From Planococcus citri (Eukaryota > Arthropoda > Insecta > Hemiptera > Pseudococcidae), in contig NC_088681.1 of the NCBI RefSeq assembly GCF_950023065.1, forward strand, positions 14,012,001 through 14,076,000: 64,000 nt of DNA. The letters are read 5' to 3'. The notes below the pieces were generated by a model. That model ran no database searches and was not told the origin of the DNA. It worked only from the letters and a program-made list of their open reading frames with translations. This document shows positions 34,591-46,980 of the stretch, one piece after another; positions within the stretch are counted from its first letter, which is position 1; every line of letters starts with the position of its first letter. Position numbers and translations under genes: made by a program.

Positions 34591-35062
34591 TCTACATGGT
34601 AGCAGAGCAGGTGTTTTTTTCTCAACCAAAGTAGATATAATTCAACTGTTCAAGGCCAGGGGTCCAGAGAAACTGATAACTTTCTGTATACGAGTTGGCA
34701 TATCGCTCAAAATGGGGGACTGGACGAATTTGAAATATACATGGTAGCAGAGCACGTGGGTTTTCAACTAAGCAGATATAATTCAACTGTACAATGCCAG
34801 GGATCCAAAGAAACTGAGAACTTTCCTTACACGAGGTGACTATCTGCTCACCAAAATGGAGTAGAAGGATTTGAAATCCACATGGTAGCAGAGCATGTGG
34901 GTTTTCAGCCAAAGCAGAATATAATTCAACTGCACAATGCTAAGGATCCAGAGAAACTGAGAACTTTCCTGACCAAAGGTGACTATCTGCTCACCAAAAT
35001 GGATTAGAAGGATTTGAAATCCACATGGTAGCAGAGCATGTGGGTTTTTTTCAAAGTAAATA
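34591..35062. repeat. Regular 143 bp tandem array of the GGTAGCAGAGC satellite
   Basis: Four copies of ATGGTAGCAGAGC at 34596, 34741, 34882 and 35025 give periods of 145, 141 and 143 bp. Each unit also shares TATAATTCAACTGT, CAGAGAAACTGA and CACGAGGTGACTAT-like blocks. It is a better preserved version of the satellite than that at 23.4-33.6 kb. Minus-strand frames across it (34622-34912 and 34840-35382) repeat an NPHALLPC-like peptide only because the DNA repeats. Confidence 0.8.
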
Positions 35063-36100
35063 ATATTTGTAGTGTCACAGCCTGAAGCCACAGACAAGTG
35101 ACTGATATTCAAAAAACCATAGGATAAGTAAAAGCGTTCAAAAAGCACCAATCTATCATCATCATCCTTATTATAGACATAGTCCATAAGCTGCATCTGC
35201 ATTATATTGCACATTATATTTACTTTGTATGTAATGTTAGTATGTATGTATTGCATTAGTAGTTGTGCATGGATGATAAAATAGATACGCCTAGACACGA
35301 TCGCGATCTCGCAAAGCCCACGGTATGGTACACGCAGCAGGCGTGGCGCATCGCGGCCCTCTTCGGTCGCAGTGGCCCGCAATTAACGGTACCTATATAT
35401 TTATGTACTTTTAATCGGCACAACAACATCCGAGAATAGCAAAATTTAGTTTCCCAAAATAAAACCAACCGTGGGTAAAACAACCAATCGAAATAATCAC
35501 CTATCTCTCTAATCCCTATTTTTATGTGCTTACTGCTTACTTACCTAGTTACTATGTATGCAATCTGTGCATTTTATTATAAACACGCCAAGAGATGACT
35601 ACATTTAGGTACGAGTATAAGTATACCTAAGTAATCAGTTTCGCGTGAGATACTGCTCATTCCTGTTTTGTGCATTATGTGCTGTTTATCCTGCAGCTCA
35701 GATTGAGAGTGAGCGAGCCCCCATATTTAGAAATAAGTTCGCGTGATTAGCAACTGGGAACTCTGTATCTATGTCTCGTGATCGTTATTGAAAAAAAAAG
35801 TTGAGTGTTGAAGTTATTTTCTGATCAAATTTATAATCACTGTGTTAATTGGTTTCTGCGAATAAAAAAAAAATTTATAAGTTGGATAAAGCCCTTCTAT
35901 CCACCCCTCCCCTCACTTCATCAAATAGGCACTATTTACAATACTCACAAAAAAACATATTATTTTCTTCATGTTTTTTTTTTGGACTGGTTCAAAGATT
36001 TTTTTAATCAGTTTCAAAATCTTCTCGAAAATTTAGAGAATACAATCAAGAATATCACACAAAAGTGACAAAATGTTGAAAATGGATAAATTTTTGAATA
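35063..36100. other. Unique patch, no gene recognised
   Basis: Complex, CpG-containing sequence (GATCGCGATC, GGCGTGGCGCATCGCGGCC words near 35295-35360). It shows only a satellite-derived frame entering from the left and short chance frames. Confidence 0.35.
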
Positions 36101-37024
36101 TTTTCAAAATAGATTGACAAGAGAAGCATAACAAGTATTAGGACAATTTCTGTAGGTACAGGACAAATAAAAATTGAAAAGAAAACCAAAAATATTACAC
36201 ACAACCATGAAAAAATTCACAAGGTGTCCAACAAGTAAGACAATATGCAAAATCAGGACAAAAGCGGGATTTTTAGGAGGATATAACATATTCCTTCAAT
36301 ATTTCAATCTCGGAAAGAGGGTCAAAATTTATTCAAGTCCGAAATTTTCTTGTAAAAATTTTTCATTTTTGAAGGGATTGGAAAAGAGCTTGAATAACAA
36401 AAATTTGAATAACTTAATAAACAATTTACAATTCTGAGAAAAGAAGAAAATAGACGCATGAAAAATTTCAAAGAGTGAAGAAAAGACCATCACAACTTCG
36501 CATTTCTGAAAAAAATCGCGACTTTTTGGTAATTTAGGCTCAAAAGTAAAGTTAGTTTTTGAAAAAAACATGATTTTTAAACAATTTCTATACAAAAAGC
36601 AGACTAAAAAAAATTGTTGTCAAAAACAAGGTCATTTGGCATTTTTGGTAAGAAAAAAAGAAATTTTTCCCAATTTTGGCAAAAGAACATCTCTTTCAAC
36701 AATTCTGATGAAAAACAGAATTTTTAGTCATTCTGACAAAGAAACAGGATTACCTATTCGATTCTTAGAGTGAAAAAGTGGAGCTATTTTGAAGCAGTTT
36801 TGGAAATAGACAAGATTTTTTGAAATTTCTGAGAAAACACAGTTCTTTTTTTCGGGGGGAGGGGGGGAGAACAGGTTTTTTTTCAACAATGGAACCAAAA
36901 AACAGGGGTTTTACAGTAATTTTCGCAAAGAAGCAGATTTTTCAAAAACATGTTGTCAAAAATAGCAGAATCTATCATTAAATTTTGTCAAAAAAGTAGG
37001 TACAATTTTCAAATGAATTTCACA
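36101..37024. other. AT-rich stretch grading into GGCAAAA-type low-complexity repeat
   Basis: From about 36480 imperfect units such as ACAATTTTGGCAAAAAA with GTCATTTTT or CAGGATTTTT variants begin. A G run lies at about 36857. No gene. Confidence 0.45.
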
Positions 37025-40000
37025 AAAAGTGAATTTGTATAAATTTTCATTAAAAACAAGGTCATTTTTGACAAAAAAAATTTTTTTCGCAATTTTGGCA
37101 AAAAGTCAAAATTTTTTGACACTTTTGGCAAAAGAGAATCTTTTTGGCAATTTCGATACAAAACAGAATTTTTGACAATTCTGGCCCAACCACACAAAAT
37201 CTTGAACAATTTCGGAAAAAAACTTTAAAACAAAAAATTTTGGTTAACACAAAACCTTGCGTTATTTTTGACAAAAACACTAATTTTTGAAAATTTTGAC
37301 ATAAACAAACAACTTTTTAACAAAATAAAGTGTATATTACCTACTTATTTTGAACAATTTGACAAAATTTTTTTTTCACAATGTTGATCAATTAAAAATT
37401 AGACGTTTTCTTGACATTTATGATATTTAAAGCAAATTTCGCAAAAACGCAAGTTTTTAGATTAAAGAAATCATGACAAAAACAGCGGAACTTTTTAAAA
37501 ATTTCACATGAAAGCAGAATTTTGTGATCTTTTTGACAAATTAGCAAAGATTTTACTGTTGTTTTTTTTTTGTAAATTCACACAAAGCAGCAAGATTGTT
37601 ATTTTAAGCATTTACAAAAAATTTTTTTCAAAAAAAATCTTGTCAAAACAAGGGAACTTTCTGAAAATTTTGACGAAGGAGCAAGATGTTTACTTTTCAG
37701 TTTAGGTAATATTTCAGAAAAACAGTTTTTTTTTTTTTTTTGACAAAATTAGGCTAGCAGCTTTTTAACGTGTTGAAATAAAAATAGGATTTTGAAGTTA
37801 ATTTAGCAGAAAATCAAGTTTTGAAAAGAAATCTTGGCCAAAACAACAGAATTTTTCGGCAATTTTCAACAAAAAAAACACGATTTTTGGACCATTTTTA
37901 TAAAAAAAAAAACAACAGGATTTTAAAAGAAAATTTGGCAAACAGCAAGAATTTTTTATGAAATGCAGCATTTTTCAATCATTTTGGCGAAAAAGCACGA
38001 TTTTCTAACAACTAGGGCAATAGAGGAGGACTTTTTAAAAAAAATTTCAAAAAAAAAAAATAGAATTTTGACACTTTGAAAACATAAATAGAAATTTTCA
38101 GCAAAACAGCAGGATTTTTTGTCAATTTTTGCAAAAGAAGCAGTTTTTTTTTGGCAATTTTGGCAAAAAAATGTTTCTTCAACAATTTCATCATACAGGC
38201 AGTATTTTTGAGACAATTTTAGCAATAGCACAGGATTTTCAAAGCAAAAATTGCAAAAATGAGGTTTCTTTGATTAAAAAAAACAGCAAGAAGTTTTAAC
38301 AAAACGACATTTTGTTTCGAATTAGCTGTACTTAATTAAAAATTTCAATTTTGAAACGAAAGAAAATCAAACAGGCTCGAACGAAGCGAGGGCAAAAGCT
38401 TACAAAAATTCATGTTTAGAGAGAGTGAAAATAGAAAATACATATATTTTTGGTTTAAACATGAGGGCCCGGAGGGGTGGGGGGGTCCCTGGCACATCAT
38501 AGACCAGCCGCCCTCCCCTTTAGAAATCCAGTTTTGGCCAAAATACGTGTAAAATCATATTTCATCAAAGGAGAGGTATCGATAAGGCCATTTTTTGGCC
38601 CCAGACAGTTATCGACTGAACCACTCTTAAATTGTTGTAATAAATGCCCCAAATACGAATCCGTGATTAGTTGACCCAAAATGACCATTTTTTGGGCTCC
38701 AGGGGTCCCCAAAGTTGCGAATGAAAAAAGAATTTTCGGAACCACTGAGTATTATTTTTAAAAACTTTTTTGGCGTAAAATATCTGCTTGAACCCGTTAA
38801 ACATTATACGAGACAATTTTTCCATTTTCGACCCTCAGGGGCAGAAATTGGGGGGTTTTAATTTTTGGAAAATTTTGGAACCACCATTTTGAACCTACCC
38901 CTTTGAACCCCCCTAAAAAGCTGCTTACAGTTTATTAGTATCTGAAAGACCTCCATCCTACCAAATTTTCAGCTCAATAAAAATTTTCGCTGGTACTCAA
39001 AAATCCAATTTTCCAATTTTTTGTAATTTGGATCTTTTGGGAACCCCTGGATAGCTGGAAACCTGCGATTTGCGCCAAACGTAACGTTTTGAGGCATATA
39101 TTCAATTACCTATGTGAAAAAGTTTAATTAAGCTTCCTGTATATTCATAATTTTGAACCCTTTTTTTAGAGCCCCCCACTTTGGGCACCCCTGAAAAAAG
39201 CGATTATGCATATTTTTTCAAATAAATTGAAGAATTTACATTTGGAACACACTAGCAAGAGCTCGATAATTTTTCACTCGATTTTACCAATAACTTTCAA
39301 AATTGAGCTTTTTTGGGCCAAATTCTGAGATTTTACTCTTCGAAAAAAGGTTAAAATCACGTTTTCATGATTTCAACGAAGTAAAATCTCAGAATTTGGC
39401 CCAAAAAAGCCCAATTTTGAAAATTATTGGTAAAATCAAGTGAAAAATTATCGAGCTCTTGCTAATGTTTTCCAAATGTAAACTCTTCAATTTATTTGAA
39501 AAAATATGCATAATCGTCTTTTTCAGGGGTTCCTAAAATAGAGGGCTCTGAAAAAAGGGTTCAAAATTACAAATGTACACGGAGCTTAATTAAACTTTTT
39601 CATCTGGTTAATTGAATATATACTTCAAAACGTTACGTTTGGCGCAAATCGCAGGTTTCCAGCTATCCAGGGGTTCCCAAAAAATCCAAATTACAAAAAA
39701 TTGGAAAATTGGATTTTTGAGTACCAGCGAAAATTTTTATTGAGCTGAAAATTTGGTAGGATGGAGGTCTTTCAAATAATAATGAACTGTAAAAAGCTTT
39801 TCAGCGGGGTTCAAAGGGGTGGGTTCAAAATGGTGGTTCCAAAATTTTCCAAAAATTAAAACCCCCCGAGGGTCGAAAATGGAAACATTTTCTCGTATCA
39901 TGTTTAACGGGTTCAAGCAGATATTTTACGCCAAAAAAGTTTTTAAAAATAATACTCAGTGGTTCCGAAAATTCTTTTTTCATTCGCAACTTTGGGGACC

Positions 40001-40144
40001 CCTGGAGCCCAAAAAATGGTCATTTTGGGTCAACTAATCACGGATTCGTATTTGGGGCATTTATTACAACAATTTAAGAGTGGTTCAGTCGATAACTGTC
40101 TGGGGCCAAAAAATGGCCTTATCGATACCCCTCCTTTCCTTTGA
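37025..40144. repeat. Inverted segmental duplication, copy A
   Basis: This segment is matched in reverse complement by 42641-44355. One anchor is at 37261-37310, whose GTTATTTTTGACAAAAACAC block appears inverted at about 44110-44165. Another is the block around 38200, with CAGTATTTTTGAGACAATTTT, that appears inverted at about 43490-43520. Copy A also includes the full foldback at 38567-40144. Copy B lacks the part corresponding to 38224-39308. Confidence 0.7.
38567..40144. mobile_element. Foldback element with arms of about 770 bp
   Basis: The left arm (38567 to about 39346) and right arm (about 39380 to 40144) are reverse complements with few differences, around a loop of about 30-35 bp near 39348-39380. 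Ends are close to AAAGGAGAGGTATCGATAAGG on the left, while the right end complement has a few extra bases (AAAGGAAAGGAGGGGTATCG). I could not define a target duplication. An identical-looking peptide frame appears on both arms (38497-38745 minus and 39959-40144 plus), which is a consequence of the palindrome. No transposase. Confidence 0.75.
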
Positions 40145-42301
40145 AAGATGAAAGATAATCTGTCCTGTGTTCGAGCGCTCATAAGCTCATATCGATTGGA
40201 AATAATTTCGTACCGTTTTGAGTATACTTCTGGAGCCTCCAGCAGGTACCTATTTCAACCGATCCGAAGATCTTTTTATCTACCTATTTTGAATAAATAA
40301 TTGCCCAACTCGGCCACTAGTCCACATAACGGCCTGCAAAATACTCTGCTTTATAAAGTACGTGGGCAGAATTGCCTTTTTTTTTTTTTTTAATTCTACT
40401 CATTGTTACCATTATAAGGTCTCGGGTGTCGTGGCGTGCGGCGGCTCGCCTGCGTTGTTTTTTTTCTTCTTTACTTCTTTTTAATGTATAAATAAATGAC
40501 TTGAGAATATAACGAAAAGAAAAATCGCTCGATTTCTCTTTTTCTTTTACAAAAACGCGAACGCGCAACGGAACACGCTCACGATCGATTTCCATATTTC
40601 AAAAATTACCTTTGCGCAATTATCCAATACCGGATATCGCGCGCACGCGCGTATACATTCCGGTTCGATACGTTTAAGGTTACGTATTACCTTTACCCAT
40701 CTACCTACATAAGTACATATAATATGTATGTATGTGTATTGTGTATTGTATGTAATGTGCATAATTCACAAATGTAGGTATTTTAATGCATACGTATGCC
40801 TCTCTAGTCTCTATGTATGTATTGCATATGTGTATTGTGTACCTCTACACTCTACCTTTGGTACGTTTTTATCGCGTGTAATTAAACTAAAGCGTACCGT
40901 ACCGGGTTATAATACCTCAGTGGACGACACGACTATTTACTTACATCCCCCTGAAGGTATTTTGTTCGTAGGGATCGAGATGCATAAGTACACAGTACAG
41001 TGTGTCTCAAAAGTCTCAAGAATTGTGTACGTAATTCGACGAATGACCTTTGAGGGTTGAAATGTCATGAAAGAGAGAGTTCATGCGTCAATGTCCGATC
41101 TTGTGTAATATTTTAATCATTTTTAAATACCGAATGTGGAATATGTTTGAACAAGGGTGAACCAGTTCCAACCTACGATTAATATAGATACGTTTAAGAC
41201 AGTTCCAAATTCAATCCATCCTAATCATTAATCAATAGTAAATTCGTCGTATCATTTTTCTGAAATTTTGGAAAAAATATATATGTACTTTCGAGATTTT
41301 TACAACATACTGTAATATTTTGTGTAAGTACCTATGTGTATGTACTTAATGCAATGCATCCCGAACAATACCTAATAATAAGCCAGTATATTGTACGTAC
41401 ACTTTAAATACCTAGACCTACGTACCACTCTACCTAAGGTACTATAAGTACACCCGGCACCTCAACTATTTAACTCTTCTTCTTCTTCACATCCACCTCA
41501 TCGACGACCTCCCTCTGCTCTTCTTTCTCATTTTAGTACATAGTATATACGAGTAAATCTGGTACCCATAGTCTAACGTACGTTATATGCATCGTGTACC
41601 CGGTAATTGTTAAAATTCTGCCCTACTCGTTGCTGGGTATATATTTATGCAAATACTTTGTTGGTATTTAACACGCGCGGAACGCGCGTACGTCGCTAAA
41701 TATTTTAATATACGAGATAATACACACAATATAGTCGACGTAAATAATAAGTATACGGTTTTTTTTTTTTTTTTTTTTTTTTAATGAACGAGCATCGCGC
41801 AATCGCGACGACGACGTTCGCGTCGCGCACGCTATATTCAAGAGCGAAGAAGACGAAGACTGAGAAAAGGTAGAGGGGGATGCAGGATTGGTTGCAATGC
41901 GAATCCGCCTACGCGAAATTCTCAACTAACAAGTATGCGTACTAAGGATGGTCTTATTGTATTTGCTTACTTGAGAATATGAGCCACAATGTAGGTACAC
42001 AGACATGCACACACAGACACAGACACACAATGTGATACAAAGGTCCTTCGGGATGCCTGGAATAATTTCTGATTCGATGAAGAGAGGAGAAGGGTCTTAC
42101 AGCTTGGAAGTTCGAAATTAATTTTCGATTTTGTAGTTTTGAAACCATTTCTAATACGTAATCGTAGCTGCTTTTTTCGCCAGAATTGCTAATTTTGCAA
42201 AAATTGTGTTCAGAACGTCTTTTTTTGCAAAAACTGCTGAAAATTACGAGCTTTTTTGCTAAAAAAAAAACTATAGACAGCTAGTTTTTTCATATCTTCC
42301 A
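40145..42301. other. Unique patch, no gene recognised
   Basis: Complex sequence with CpGs, TATGTATGTATG words near 40720, a CAGTGTGTCTCAAAAGTCTC motif at 40999 (also seen at the satellite flank at 18611 and at 52661) and a poly-T run of about 24 at 41759-41782. The frames at 40317-40595, 40728-41060 and 41668-41925 have no recognisable domain. Confidence 0.35.
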
Positions 42302-42628
42302 AATTACAAAATTTTAGAATAATTTCTAAGCTTGCATTGCCTCTAAATTAAGAAATCTTTAGTTGTTTTTCATAGTTTGCATTATTTTAAAATTTACAAA
42401 ATTTCAAATAAATTTCCCAAATTCCGCATTGCTACAATTTCTTAAAGTTTTCAATGAATTTTCAGAATTCACATCGTCTCAAAATAACAAAATTTTAAAT
42501 AACTTTTCAGAATTTTGTATTGCTGCTGAGTTATGAAATTTCGAATAAATTTTTAGAATTCACATTGCCTCTAAATGATCAAATTTTGAATAATTTTTCA
42601 GAATTCTTATTGTTTTCATATTAAAAAT
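42302..42628. repeat. AT-rich tandem repeat of about 60 bp units
   Basis: About five imperfect copies of a unit carrying TTTTCAGAATTCACATTG and AAATTATGAAATTTTGAATAA blocks. It directly precedes the partial foldback copy. Confidence 0.5.
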
Positions 42629-42640
42629 ACATAATATTAT

Positions 42641-43496
42641 GATGAAAGGAGGAGTCCCGATAAGGCCACTTTTTGGCCCCGGCCAGTTATCGACTCAACC
42701 AATCTTAAAATGTTGTAATAAATGTCCCAAATACGAATCCGTGGTCAGTTAACCCAAAATGACCATTTTTTGGGCTCCAGGGGTTCCCAAAGTTGTGAAT
42801 AAGAAAAGAACTTTGGGAACCACTGACAATCATTTTCAAAAACTTTTTCAGCGTAAAATATCTGTTTGAACCCAATAAACGTTATGCGAGGTGATTTTTT
42901 TTATTTTCGACCCTCAGGAGCAGAAATTGGGGGGGGGGGTTGATTCTTGGAAAATTTTGGAACCCTCATTTTGAACCTACCCCTTTGAACCCCGCTAAAA
43001 AGCTTTTTACAGTTTATTAGTATCTGAAAGACCTCCATCCTACCAAATTTTGAGCCGAATAAAATGTTGCGCTGGTACTCAAAAATCCAATTTTCCGTAA
43101 TTTCGATATTTTGGGAACTCCTGGAAAGCTAGAAACTCGCGATTTGCGCCAAACGTAACGTTTTGAGGTACATATATAATCAATTATCTAGATGAAAAAG
43201 TTTAATTAGGCTCCCTGCATATTCGTAATTTTTAACCCTTTTTTTGGAGCACTCCACTTTAGGCACCCCTAAAAAGGCGTTTATGCATATTTTTTCAAAT
43301 AAATTGAAGCATTTGAGTTTAAAACACACAAGGAAGAGGTCGATAATTTTTCATATGATTTTTCCTGTAACTTTCAAAATTGAGCTTTTTTGGGTCAAAT
43401 TCTGAGAATTAACTTCGTTAAAAATCGTGAAAACATGATTTAAAGGTTTTTTCCAAGAATAAAATCTTAGAATTTGACACAAAAAAGCTAAAATTG
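42641..43496. mobile_element. Partial, inverted copy of the foldback at 38.6-40.1 kb
   Basis: It begins GATGAAAGGAGGAGTCCCGATAAGG and follows one whole arm to the loop near 43410-43460. The loop reads as the reverse complement of the loop in the complete copy, so the whole unit is inverted. Only about 35-40 bp of the other arm follows before the sequence jumps to the low-complexity part of the duplication. Divergence from the complete copy is visibly higher than between that copy's own arms. Confidence 0.72.
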
Positions 43497-44355
43497 CCTC
43501 AAAAATATTGCCTTTCAGACAAAATTGTTTTCAAAATGCCAAAATTCTTATTTTTGTTAAAATTGCTGAAAAAAGTCCTCTTCTATTGCCCTAACTGCCA
43601 GAAAATCCTGCTTTATCGCCAAAATGATCAAAAAATGCTGTATTTCATTAAACATTCTTGCTGCTTGCCAAATTTTCTTTCAAAATCCTGTTGTTTTTTT
43701 TTTGTTTGTAAAAATGGTCCAAAAATCGCGTTTTTTTTCTTCAAACTTGCCAAAAAGTTCTGCTATACTTTGGCTAAGATTTATTTTAAAAACTTGTTTT
43801 TTTTTGCAAAATTAGCTTCAAAATCCTATTTTTATGTCAACACGTTAAAAAGCTGCTCATTATTTTGTCAAAAAAAGATGTTTTTTTGAAATATTCAACT
43901 GAAAAGTACTTACTCTTTAGTCAGTAATGTAGAAATGTTCCCTTCTTTTGAAATTTTTTTTTGCAAAATTTGCTCAAAATAATAAATAATTCGGCTTCTT
44001 TCAAATACGTATCATAAATGTCAAGAAAACACCTGCTTTTTAATTGATAAACATTCTCGAATTTTTTTTTGTTTGTTAAATTGTTGAAAATCTACACCTT
44101 ATTTTGTCAAAAAACAGTTTTTCTATGTCAAAATTTTCAAAAATTGGTGTTTTTGTCAAAAATAACACAAGATTTTGTTTTTACCAAAATTGTTTGTATT
44201 AAATCTGTTCTCTCCGAATGTCAAAAATTCTGTTTTGCATAAAAATTGTCAAAAAGATGCTCTTTTGCCAAAAGTGACAAGAAATTTTGCCTTTTTGCCA
44301 AAAATGCCAAAAAAGACCTTGTTTTTGACAAAATTTATTTCAAAAATTCACTATA
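43497..44355. repeat. Inverted segmental duplication, copy B (low-complexity part)
   Basis: Reverse complement of about 37025-38223, with TTGCCAAAAATG, TTTTTGTCAAAA and TTGTCAAAAAGATGCTC-like units. The plus-strand frames at 43494-43889 and 44175-44360 are Phe/Lys/Cys-rich translations of this repeat and not genes. Confidence 0.65.
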
Positions 44356-45342
44356 ACTGACAGAAAGCAAGATTTTTCGAGAATTATTGGCAAAAAAATT
44401 AATTTTTGTCTATTTGGCAGCACTTTTGCTCGAATAACGCGAGAAATTTTGTTAAAAAGAAAGACTGACAATCTTAGCTAAAAGCGAGACTGTTTAGCAA
44501 TTATTGGCAAAAAATTGAAAAAAGTAACTATTTTTTACCTGGGTTGGAGGGGGGGGGAAGCTTTATACCAGGAGACCAACATAATTTAGAAAACTAAGGG
44601 AGGGCTTTCCTTGAAAATGTGATTAATCAAAAGTAGTCCGCCTAAAAATGAAACATTTTTAAAAAAATTGTAGGTACAGATATAATTTTTTTTTGTTTTT
44701 CCGACTTTGAAGGACATTTTATAAGTGTAACAACATCATTTGGGAGACTAGGGAAAGGTTTTTCTTGAAACTGTGCTTATTTAGAAAAATTTGCCCATAA
44801 ATGAAAAAATTTCAAAAAATTTCTATAGATAAGTATAAATTTTCATCTTTTATTATTTATCCCAAAGGGGGGGGGGGATCTATACAAGAGAGCAAACATC
44901 ATTAGGGGGTCGAACAAAGGGGTTTTCTTGAAAAGGAAGTTATGTAGACCAATTCTAATGTGGAAATGAGATATTTTTAAAAAAATTTCGTGATTTTGAT
45001 TTGTTCTCATTTTTTTAACTTTGGGGTGCTCCTTACAGGAGAGCCAATTTGGTTCAAAGCGCCGGGCAAATCCTTTTTTGAAAAATGAAAAGGCGATTAT
45101 TTAGGAAAATTCTGACGCAGAAACAACAAATTTTCATAAAAATAACTTTTTCCCCATTTTTTTTCGACTGTGTGAGGGTGGAGGATTCCGGGACCACTTT
45201 TTTTGCAGATAGCGGAAAACTAAAAAAAATAGGGAATTATCTTCTCACCCAAGGGATAATTTTTTTCTTGCCAATTTTATACTTAAATGAAGTTTTTAAC
45301 GTTGAAGCCTGTTTTTGTAGGTAGCTTACAATCTTGAAATGG
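44356..45342. other. AT-rich gene-free stretch
   Basis: Low-complexity sequence with G runs near 44550 and 44868. Repeated paragraphs of the kind TTTCTTGAAAATGTGATTATTTAG occur about every 150 bp between 44570 and 45110, suggesting a very degraded tandem repeat. No gene. Confidence 0.4.
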
Positions 45343-46980
45343 CACACTCCGATTTGAACGAGACTGCGATTTTTTGAAAGAGCATAGTCTAAAACCCCCA
45401 AAACCAAATTTTCAGCTGCTCAAATTCATTTTTCGATTTTTGGCGAATTTTTGAAAATTCAAAATTGACTGATTTTGGCGATTTATGCTTTTTTTTAAAA
45501 AGTACGTACTTGATCAGTAAAAATGGTCAAAATAAGTCCCAAAACTAATACCAAACTACCCAAATCCAAATTTCACCATTTCCAGCTGTTCTGGAGCCTC
45601 CAGTGCGATTTTTCATTTTCTCCAGAATTTTGAATTTGCTCCAGAAGGCGTGAATACGAAGTTGGGCAGCTAAAAATCGAGTTGTATATTACACTCGACC
45701 GTTTAACGAGTTTATCTACATTTGAGCCGATTTTGAGAGTGACACCTCAAGAGTGGCTTTTTGACTAGCTTATTTCAAAATTAAAAAATCTAAAAAATCA
45801 AAAATTTCCCGTTTGTGTGGAAAATTTTGAAATTCACGCGAATCGCTGTATTTTGTCCAAAACTAACCCCCCAAATCAAAATTTCACAATTTCACAATTT
45901 CCAGCCATTCTGGAGCCTCCAGCGCGATTTTTCAATTTCTCCAGAATTTTGAATTTGCTCCAGAAGGTGTGAATATCCAGTTGGGCAGCTAAAAATCGAG
46001 TTGCGTATTATATGTACTCGACCTTTTTAACGAGTTTATCCACATTTGAGCCGATTTTGGGAATGACACCTCAAGAGTGGGTTTTTTTTACCAGTTTTTT
46101 TCAAAATTAAAAAATCCAAAAAATTAAAAGATAACCATTTGTGAGGAATTTTTTGAAATTTGTGCGAATCGCTGTACTTCTTCAAGAACTAACCCCCGGA
46201 GCGCAAATTCTACCATTTCCAGCCGTTCTGGAGCGAGAGTGACACCTCAAAAAACCACTCTTAAGGTGTCACTCTCGAAATCGGCTCAAATGTGGATAAA
46301 CTCGTTAAACAGGTCGAGTGTAATATACAACTCGATTTTTAGCTGCCCAACTTCATATTCACGCTTTCTGGAGCAAATTCAAAATTCTGGAGAAATTTAA
46401 AAATCGCGCTGGAGGCTCCAGAATAGCTGGAAATTGTGAAATTTGGATTTGGGGGGTTATTTTTGGACAAAATTCAGCGATTCGCGTGAATTTCAAAAAT
46501 TTCCACACAAACGGGAAATTTTTGATTTTTTAGATTTTTTAATTTTGAAATGAGCTAGTCAAAAAGCCACTCTTGAGGTGTCACTCTCAAAATCGGCTCA
46601 AATGTGGATAAACTCGTTAAACGGGTCGAGTATAATATACAACTCGATTTTCAGCTGCTCAACTTCATATTCACGCCTTCTGGAGCAAATTCAAAATTCT
46701 GGAGAAATTAAAAACTCGCGCTGGAGGCTCCAGAACAGCTGGAAATGGTGAAATTTGGATTTGGGTAATTAATATTAGTTTTGGGACTTATTTTGACCAT
46801 TTTTACTGATCAAGTACGTACTTTTTTAAAAAAAGCATAAATCGCTAAAAACTGTCAATTTTGAATTTTCAAAAATTCGCCAAAAATCGAAAAATGAACT
46901 TGGGCAGCTGAAAATTTGGTTTTGGGGGTTTTAGACTATGCTCTTTCTAAAAATCGCAGTCTCGTTCAAATCGAAGTGTG
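45343..46980. mobile_element. Long palindrome with internal tandem units
   Basis: The outer ends pair as CACTCCGATTTGAACGAGAC on the left and its near complement on the right (about 46958-46980). The axis is near 46254, where AGTGACACCTCAA meets its complement. Each arm contains two or more units of about 310 bp with GCTGGAGGCTCCAG-like, AAAATTCTGGAGAAAT and AGCTGCCCAACTTC blocks, so the element combines inverted and direct repetition. No open frame of note and no clear target duplication. Confidence 0.72.

Noticed and set aside
34622..35382. Long minus-strand frames with a repeated NPHALLPC-like peptide
   Set aside because: The peptide repeats because the underlying DNA is a 143 bp satellite. 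The period is not a multiple of three and the frame breaks between units.
38497..40144. Matching ORFs with a FATLGTPGAQK segment
   Set aside because: Present in both arms of a foldback in opposite orientation; no homology to a known protein.
43494..43889. 131-codon Phe/Lys/Cys-rich ORF
   Set aside because: Translation of the inverted low-complexity GGCAAAA-type repeat.
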